In this document: piece after piece, positions 59,658 through 64,000 of the stretch
Layout: each line of letters begins with the position of its first letter
How positions within the stretch are numbered: the first letter of the stretch is position 1
Origin: Streptococcus gallolyticus
GTDB lineage: Bacteria > Bacillota > Bacilli > Lactobacillales > Streptococcaceae
DNA: 64,000 nt
Direction of reading: 5' to 3'
NCBI GenBank assembly: GCA_019794795.1
Contig: JAIMFC010000002.1
Coordinates: 27,142-91,141, forward strand
The notes under the pieces: model-generated
The model's input: the letters and a program-made list of their open reading frames with translations, nothing else
Told to the model about the DNA's origin: nothing
Databases searched by the model: none
Position numbers and translations under genes: made by a program

Positions 59658-59863
59658 ATATGAACCAACAGAAAATTATTGAAGCGCAGAATAAGTACAT
59701 TGAAAGTCAACTAGATTTGTATGACAGGATTTTGGCAAAAGTGGAATCCGCGTACGAGTTTGGAAGCGGGAATCAAACGATTAACCACGTCGCTATTGGT
59801 ATCTATCTAGGCTACGTACTATCCGATGTTACGGACGCAATTCGAGAGCAAAACAATGACTAA
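59654..59863 (+). CDS. Hypothetical phage protein (69 aa)
   Basis: ATG 59654 overlaps the previous stop (ATGA) after AGAGG; ATG 59660 is also possible. The helical sequence QKIIEAQNKYIESQLDLYDRILAKVESAYEFG is followed by a mildly hydrophobic GIYLGYVLSDV. No family recognised. Confidence 0.65.
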   Translation: MNMNQQKIIEAQNKYIESQLDLYDRILAKVESAYEFGSGNQTINHVAIGIYLGYVLSDVTDAIREQNND

Positions 59864-60035
59864 AGAATTGCTAGAAACAATCAGACGCGAACGTTGCGAC
59901 AAGCTACATCTTTGCGAAGAGCTCGGAAAGATTATCAATGAGCAACAGGATATTATTATCAGCTTGCAGAACGAGAACCGCAGGTTGAAGAAAGAAAACT
60001 GGAACTTGAAACAGACGAAAGGTAGAAGAAAATGA
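59856..60035 (+). CDS. Hypothetical coiled-coil phage protein (59 aa)
   Basis: ATG 59856 lies within the end of the previous gene. The sequence is an almost continuous coiled coil: KLHLCEELGKIINEQQDIIISLQNENRRLKKENWNLKQ. No family recognised. Confidence 0.6.
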   Translation: MTKELLETIRRERCDKLHLCEELGKIINEQQDIIISLQNENRRLKKENWNLKQTKGRRK

Positions 60036-60382
60036 CAAACGAAACAAAAATGCTAGCAACTATGATTTTAGAAATTGCGAATACAGCACAAGGGTGGATT
60101 AGTCATCCTACAATTAAAACTAACGATTTAATCAACGAATATCTAGAATCAAATAAGCAGTACGAAATCACAACAGACGAAGACGGGAACGCTGTAAAAA
60201 CATTCGTTGGAATTAAGGATGATAAGTTGAACGACATCTTGAAACATTTAAAAACAGCAATAGAACGAGACCGAAAAGATCATGAACGTTATAATTCAGA
60301 AATTTCGCAAAAAGGTGAAAAACAGTTGGCTTTGATAAAAACAATGGTTAAACATTATGCGGATGTGGAGGAAGAACGATGA
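60032..60382 (+). CDS. Hypothetical phage protein (116 aa)
   Basis: It has 4-nt overlaps at both ends (with 59856 and recT), so it belongs to the recombination operon. The protein is helical and acidic, without Cys or membrane segments. MLATMILEIANTAQGWISHPTIKTNDLINEYLE and the tail LALIKTMVKHYADVEEER are the main features. No family recognised. Confidence 0.7.
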   Translation: MTNETKMLATMILEIANTAQGWISHPTIKTNDLINEYLESNKQYEITTDEDGNAVKTFVGIKDDKLNDILKHLKTAIERDRKDHERYNSEISQKGEKQLALIKTMVKHYADVEEER

Positions 60383-61317
60383 CAAATCAAGTAGCAGCAT
60401 ACACGCATAAACAATATTTTAACGCCCCGAACATTCAAAAAACATTTAATAATGTTTGGAAAGGGGCGGGAGCGCAATTTGCGACAAGTATACTGTCTGT
60501 TATTCAAGGGAGTAACGCGTTAAAATCTGCATCTAACGAATCGATTATGACAGCAGCCATGAAAGCAGCGGTCTTGAATTTACCAATCGAGCCAAGTCTT
60601 GGTCGTGCCTATCTGGTTCCTTACAAAGGACAAGCACAATTCCAGTTGGGTTACAAAGGTCTGATAGAACTAGCTCAGCGAAGTGGACAATATCGAAGCA
60701 TTAATGCTGGTGTTGTTTACAAAGCACAATTCAAGAGTTATGACCCATTTTTTGAAACCTTAGAAGTTGATTTTTCACAACCTCAAGACGAAGTCGTAGG
60801 ATACTTTGCAAGTTTTGAATTGTTAAATGGATTTAGAAAAATTGCTTACTGGACAAAAACGGAAGTTTACAATCACGGTAAGAAATTTTCCAAAACTTTC
60901 AACAACGGTCCTTGGGAAACTGATTTTGATGCTATGGCACGGAAAACAGTCTTAAAGAACATCTTGAGCACTTACGGCCCGCTATCAGTCGAAATGCAAA
61001 AAGCTATACAAGATGACAATGAAGACGTTGATTTAGAACGCCAAATTAAAGAAGCTGAGCCGATTGAAAACACCGAAACTTTAAGTGACCTTTTAAACGT
61101 CTCAGAAACGCCCGTAGAGAGCGAGAATGTATCAAGTGGACAAATTACCGAGACATCTAAAACAGAGGGTGAAACGGGCGAAAAAACGGCGAATAAGAGC
61201 AAATCAACTTCAACCGAATACCCAGCAGAAGAAATTCCAGATTTTGATGCCGAAACAGGCGAGATTTTGGAAGGCTCTGGCAACCTCTTTGACAACTTAG
61301 AAGACTTGATGCCATGA
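60379..61317 (+). CDS. recT: RecT single-strand annealing recombinase
   Basis: The protein has 312 residues. The RecT core (about 15-205) includes AGAQFATSILSVIQGSNALKSASNESIMTAAMKAAVLNLPIEPSLGRAYLVPYKGQAQFQLGYKGLIELAQRSGQYRSINAGVVY and the late KTVLKNILSTYGPLSVEMQKAI. A disordered acidic tail rich in Glu/Thr/Ser follows. It anneals complementary single strands for phage recombination. It overlaps the downstream nuclease gene by 4 nt, giving a RecE/RecT-like pair. Confidence 0.94.
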   Translation: MTNQVAAYTHKQYFNAPNIQKTFNNVWKGAGAQFATSILSVIQGSNALKSASNESIMTAAMKAAVLNLPIEPSLGRAYLVPYKGQAQFQLGYKGLIELAQRSGQYRSINAGVVYKAQFKSYDPFFETLEVDFSQPQDEVVGYFASFELLNGFRKIAYWTKTEVYNHGKKFSKTFNNGPWETDFDAMARKTVLKNILSTYGPLSVEMQKAIQDDNEDVDLERQIKEAEPIENTETLSDLLNVSETPVESENVSSGQITETSKTEGETGEKTANKSKSTSTEYPAEEIPDFDAETGEILEGSGNLFDNLEDLMP

Positions 61318-62111
61318 CAAAATTAGATTTACTCGGAAAGGACTACTATAGCAAGGAATCGGCCATCAGATACTGGTCTATTAGTCAGTACAAGCGTTTT
61401 AGAGAATGCGAGGCAAGAGCACTTGCCGAATTGCGAGAGGAATGGACAGATGCCAGAGATAAGACTGCGCTACTCGTCGGTAACTATGTCCATAGTTACT
61501 TCGAGAGTGAAGAAGCTCACGAGGAATTCAAGCAAGCAAACGGAGCTGAAATGATTTCTAGTCGTGGCGCTACAAAAGGTCATCTTAAAAAGGAGTTCTT
61601 AGTAGCTGAACAGATGATTGAAGCGCTCAAAAATGATGATAACTTTATGGCTATCTATCGCGGAGACAAAGAAGTCGCTGTCACTGGCTTCCTTGGTGGT
61701 TTAGAGTTCAAAGGTAAAATTGACTGTCTAAATGTGGAACGTGGCTATTTCGTGGATATAAAGACTACGAAAGGTCCAGTTGATGACATGGTTTGGACTG
61801 GCCAAGCTAAATTGCCTTGGTTTGAGGCTTACGGTTACATCTTACAGATGGCAGCTTACAAAAACATGTTAGAGGCAATTTACAACAAGCCTTTTGAGCC
61901 AATCATCTACGCAGTAACCAAGGAAGAACCGTCTGATACAGCTGCGCTACGTGTGCAAAATATAGACATGATGCAGATGGAATTAAATGAGCTATCTCAA
62001 AATATTCAACGATTGGATGCGGTTAAAAAAGGTTTAGAAAAACCTAAACCTTGCGGACATTGCGATTTTTGTCGAGCTAATAAGCTGACAAAACGTGTAT
62101 ATATTATTTAA
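61314..62111 (+). CDS. PD-(D/E)XK nuclease-like protein with probable Fe-S cysteines, RecT partner
   Basis: The protein has 265 residues. Nuclease motifs: GNYVHSYFE early, D in GKIDCLNVERG, and D-I-K in YFVDIKTTKG (about 146-152), followed by the downstream Q in ILQMAAYKNML. Cys32 (RFRECEARA) and three C-terminal Cys (247, 250, 253, in CGHCDFCRA) have the 1+3 spacing seen in Cas4/AddB-type [4Fe-4S] nucleases. It probably resects double-strand ends to feed RecT. It matches the phage DUF3799 type. Confidence 0.85.
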   Translation: MTKLDLLGKDYYSKESAIRYWSISQYKRFRECEARALAELREEWTDARDKTALLVGNYVHSYFESEEAHEEFKQANGAEMISSRGATKGHLKKEFLVAEQMIEALKNDDNFMAIYRGDKEVAVTGFLGGLEFKGKIDCLNVERGYFVDIKTTKGPVDDMVWTGQAKLPWFEAYGYILQMAAYKNMLEAIYNKPFEPIIYAVTKEEPSDTAALRVQNIDMMQMELNELSQNIQRLDAVKKGLEKPKPCGHCDFCRANKLTKRVYII

Positions 62112-62124
62112 AGGTCGTGAAATT

Positions 62125-62451
62125 ATGAATAGATTGAAAGAATTAAGGCAAGAAAAAAAGCTATCTCAGAAAGAGTTAGCTAAAAAAATTGGCGTGCATT
62201 ATAGAACTTTACAAAATTGGGAAAACAGCGAAAGCCAAATCAAACCAGACAAAGCTCAGGCACTCGCTGACCATTTTGGGGTAACAGTTGCTTATTTACT
62301 CGGCTATTCCGATTATCAAGGAGACAATCTTAGAGATTTGCTTTTCCATGAAATCAAAGCTTTGAAAGAATACAAGGTAATACGCAATGGATTCGAAAAT
62401 TTTATTTCCGAAAATGCTGTATTAAATGTAATTGATAGATTTTTAGATTAA
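62125..62451 (+). CDS. XRE-family HTH regulator (second)
   Basis: The protein has 108 residues from ATG 62125. HTH is at about 1-60 (LKELRQEKKLSQKELAKKIGVHYRTLQNWENSESQIKPDKAQALADHFGVTVAYLLGY), followed by a helical tail (LFHEIKALKEYKVIRNGFENF) that probably dimerises. An XRE gene this far inside the early operon is unusual for repressor/Cro and may control middle genes or the hairpin-rich gap just after it. Confidence 0.8.
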   Translation: MNRLKELRQEKKLSQKELAKKIGVHYRTLQNWENSESQIKPDKAQALADHFGVTVAYLLGYSDYQGDNLRDLLFHEIKALKEYKVIRNGFENFISENAVLNVIDRFLD

Positions 62452-62461
62452 CAATAAACAA

Positions 62462-62592
62462 CGTGTCGTGAACCACGTTAAAAGCGAACTAGAAAGCGTT
62501 AGTTTTGCGATTTTGGACGAATCGCAGAATTTCGTAGAGTCTGGATATACTCACAATTGTTTTTACTCACACAAATCCAGACTCTAGCTTTT
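62462..62592 (+). other. Hairpin-rich non-coding gap in the early operon
   Basis: Three stems occur in about 130 nt: AACGTG/CACGTT (about 62460-62479), GCGATT ttggacg AATCGC (62507-62525), and TAGAGTCTGGAT / ATCCAGACTCTA (62535-62546 with 62575-62586), followed by GCTTTTT. The last is a convincing intrinsic terminator in mid-operon. Its loop has a direct repeat, ACTCACA. It could be an attenuator or a small RNA 3' end. Confidence 0.55.
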
Positions 62593-62609
62593 TGAAAAGG
62601 AAATGAAAC

Positions 62610-62951
62610 ATGGAACAAATTAGAATCACAGGAACAGAAACAACCATCATCAGCAGTCGAATTGACAGAACCTTTGTCATCGCAGGTCACTTGGCCGAAA
62701 AATGGAAGTTTAGAACTCTATTTGAAAAAGTTTATGACGGGCCTTCTTTGGACGAAAACGGCGACTTGTTCGAACCGGTTTATGATTTAGTGCTAGAGGC
62801 AGAACCTTTGATGCCTATCGTTATCGATTCGTCATACTCGGCCAAGAACCGCAAAAAGGATATGGACGAAATCCAGAAAGTCTTTGCCTTTATTGAAGAC
62901 AACAAGAAAAACATCTTTGAATCTCTCGGAATTCAAGGAGTGATTGAATGA
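62610..62951 (+). CDS. Hypothetical phage protein (113 aa)
   Basis: AAAAGGAAATGAAAC precedes ATG 62610. The beta-rich start, QIRITGTETTIISSRIDRTFVIAGHLAEKWKFRTLFEK, is followed by an acidic middle and a helical tail. It overlaps the resolvase gene by 4 nt. No family recognised. Confidence 0.7.
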   Translation: MEQIRITGTETTIISSRIDRTFVIAGHLAEKWKFRTLFEKVYDGPSLDENGDLFEPVYDLVLEAEPLMPIVIDSSYSAKNRKKDMDEIQKVFAFIEDNKKNIFESLGIQGVIE

Positions 62952-63475
62952 GTAGTCTAGTATTATCGCTAGACATCTCGACTACTGGAACAGGATGGGC
63001 CTTATTTAAAGGTCCAGAACTGGTCCAAAGTGGTGTCTTGAAGCACAAGAGTAAGTCTTATTTTGAGCGTGGTCGCTATATGGCTAGTCAACTACGCATG
63101 ATACAGTCTAAGGCTCTAAAGGAGCATGATTGTCCGTTTAGCGCAATTGTGGTGGAAAAAAACAGCGTCATGGGTCCAAATCAGCAATCAATGATCAGCA
63201 TCGGGATTGTGACAGGAACCATTCTTGGCAGACTGATTGCGGATAAGGCAGTTTTTGTCAATGTGTCTACGTGGCGCAAGCATTGGAAATTTAGCCATAA
63301 AGAGTACAAAGGCTTAAAAGCCCGCTCTAAAAAATCTATGAAGTTGCAGGCAGTTGATAAGGTCTTAGAGTCTTTTAACAAGACAGTCAAGGATGACGAG
63401 GCAGATGCGATTCTGCTTGGTTTTTACTACGTCGAAAAAGGTCTCAACGATGATCTGGAATCACATGAATATTGA
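62948..63475 (+). CDS. RuvC-like Holliday-junction resolvase (phage type)
   Basis: The protein has 175 residues with an RNase H fold. Catalytic acids: D in VLSLDISTTGTGWALF, E in AIVVEKNSVMGPN, and the C-terminal pair in KDDEADAILLGFYY. It resolves branched phage DNA before packaging. The length is close to bacterial RuvC. AAGGAGTG precedes ATG. Confidence 0.88.
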   Translation: MSSLVLSLDISTTGTGWALFKGPELVQSGVLKHKSKSYFERGRYMASQLRMIQSKALKEHDCPFSAIVVEKNSVMGPNQQSMISIGIVTGTILGRLIADKAVFVNVSTWRKHWKFSHKEYKGLKARSKKSMKLQAVDKVLESFNKTVKDDEADAILLGFYYVEKGLNDDLESHEY

Positions 63476-63483
63476 GGTGTCAA

Positions 63484-63675
63484 ATGGTTAAAAAGAAAAC
63501 GCATGTCGTCAGAGTCTATCAGCGCGCTTCAACTGTGAGCAGAAATACGACGACTAAGAGCAAATTCGATGAGTATTTTTTTGATACCGAAATAGAAGCA
63601 CTTACAAAATTAGCTAGTGTGAAGTCAAAGTTCAAAGAATACTACATTCTAGAGGTGCAACATGGACAAAGATAA
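63484..63675 (+). CDS. Hypothetical basic phage protein (63 aa)
   Basis: ATG 63484 follows GAGGTG. MVKKKTHVVRVYQRAST and FDEYFFDTEIEALTKLASVKSKFKEYYILEVQ suggest a small alpha/beta protein. It overlaps the next gene by 14 nt. No family recognised. Confidence 0.65.
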   Translation: MVKKKTHVVRVYQRASTVSRNTTTKSKFDEYFFDTEIEALTKLASVKSKFKEYYILEVQHGQR

Positions 63676-63868
63676 AATCATAGCTATAGTGCTAACTGCA
63701 ATGACAAGTGCAATCGTAGCGCTCACGTTGAACGTTGGTAGGTTGTTACATCAAGTAGATATACTGGAAAAACGACTAGACACGCAGTACGTGTTGATTA
63801 AAAGCTTGTATACAGAAAATGGCGACGAATTGAAAGAGGAAACAGATGAACAAACAGGAAGCGATTGA
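63662..63868 (+). CDS. Small phage membrane protein (68 aa)
   Basis: AGAGGTGCAAC precedes ATG 63662. There is one transmembrane helix (KIIAIVLTAMTSAIVALTLNV), then a heptad-like stretch, LLHQVDILEKRLDTQYVLI, and an acidic tail. The topology resembles small spanin- or holin-like accessory proteins, but the early position argues against lysis. The function is unknown. Confidence 0.6.
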   Translation: MDKDKIIAIVLTAMTSAIVALTLNVGRLLHQVDILEKRLDTQYVLIKSLYTENGDELKEETDEQTGSD

Positions 63869-64000
63869 GAAGATTAATAATATAGATACATTAAATATTA
63901 ACGATATGATTGCGGGTCAAAATGTCGATATGGTTATTAAAAACCAAGTATTAGACATCATCAACCAAATCGACGAACCGCAGAAGGTTGTGGTGCCGAA
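63846..64000 (+). CDS. DUF1642-type phage protein, N-terminal part (truncated by window end)
   Basis: From ATG 63846 the frame is open to the window end: MNKQEAIEKINNIDTLNIND..., then VLDIINQIDEPQKVVVP. The DEPQKVVVP block after a helical start is typical of DUF1642 proteins of streptococcal phages. The C-terminal part lies outside the window. The function is unknown. Confidence 0.7.
   Translation, partial: MNKQEAIEKINNIDTLNINDMIAGQNVDMVIKNQVLDIINQIDEPQKVVVP

Larger units (their letters stand above)
52826..64000. mobile_element. Temperate prophage, left portion (integrase to early/replication genes)
   Basis: The left junction is in recR (52810-52836). The gene order is classic for Streptococcus siphophages: leftward integrase, accessory Abi gene and CI-like repressor, then a divergent early operon with Cro-like HTH, replisome organizer, RecT, nuclease, XRE regulator, RuvC-like resolvase and a DUF1642-type protein. 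Genes are short, densely packed and overlapping. Packaging, structural and lysis genes and attR lie outside the window. No inactivating mutations were noticed in the visible genes. Confidence 0.93.

Noticed and set aside
1-64000. tRNA, rRNA or tmRNA genes
   Set aside because: No cloverleaf-like sequence with conserved T-loop (GGTTCGANTCC) or rRNA signature was found on either strand by reading; the T-box leader is the only tRNA-related element.

Overview
The window is a contiguous stretch of a low-GC Firmicute chromosome and is almost certainly Streptococcus, most likely a mitis/sanguinis-type (viridans) species. The evidence is gene-level: a dlt operon with dltX and an upstream dltRS-like two-component system, ccpA, pepQ, hprK and lgt, a cpoA-type glycolipid glycosyltransferase pair, penicillin-binding protein 2b directly followed by the first codons of recR, LPXTG surface proteins, and leader RNAs typical of Lactobacillales (SMK/SAM-III before metK, preQ1-II before queT, a T-box before thrS). 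No species is assigned. No rRNA, tRNA or CRISPR array was seen.

Layout. 1-6.9 kb is a degraded accessory patch. It holds the tail of an LPXTG protein, an IS200/IS605 remnant cut by a decayed IS3-family element, a 5'-truncated beta-solenoid gene, a frameshifted PrsW-type membrane protease, a CPBP-family membrane protein divergent from a two-component system, and IS1182 and IS200 scraps. 6.9-25.6 kb is housekeeping: a zinc metallopeptidase, dCMP deaminase, metK, a BspA-like LRR surface protein, murA, map, YihY, MarR, GtrA, queT, a sugar transporter, tex-sprT, a LiaX/LiaY-like pair and a Nudix hydrolase. 23.7-30.2 kb is dltRS followed by dltXABCD, the D-alanylation pathway for teichoic acids with a likely cognate sensor system. 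30.3-37.4 kb carries a 2-hydroxyacid dehydrogenase, hprK-lgt-DUF948-YtxH and two U32 proteins resembling the TrhP tRNA hydroxylation pair. 37.4-52.8 kb carries bioY, a broken NudC-type gene, pepQ/ccpA, two glycolipid glycosyltransferases, T-box-mazG-like-thrS, a three-gene ABC-2 exporter with a cre-like site on its promoter, an ABC-F ATPase with a long leader, and pbp2b.

From about 52.8 kb to the end is the left part of a temperate prophage integrated just inside the 5' end of recR. It has a leftward lysogeny module (tyrosine integrase, HEPN-containing Abi protein, CI-like LexA-fold repressor), a compact two-operator switch, and a rightward early operon (small membrane proteins, Cro-like HTH, replisome organizer with a hexanucleotide repeat, RecT, PD-(D/E)XK nuclease, RuvC-like resolvase, DUF1642-type protein). 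The late genes and attR lie beyond the window.

Regulatory logic visible in the sequence. CcpA and HPrK/P are both encoded here, and cre-like palindromes overlap the ccpA promoter and the ABC-exporter promoter. SAM, preQ1 and uncharged tRNA-Thr are sensed by leader RNAs. The prophage uses a CTTCAC/GTGAAG operator. No wholly new system is proven. The best candidates for something undescribed are the ABC-F leader, the int-abi intergenic RNA signal, the structured gap in the phage early operon, and the recR integration site.
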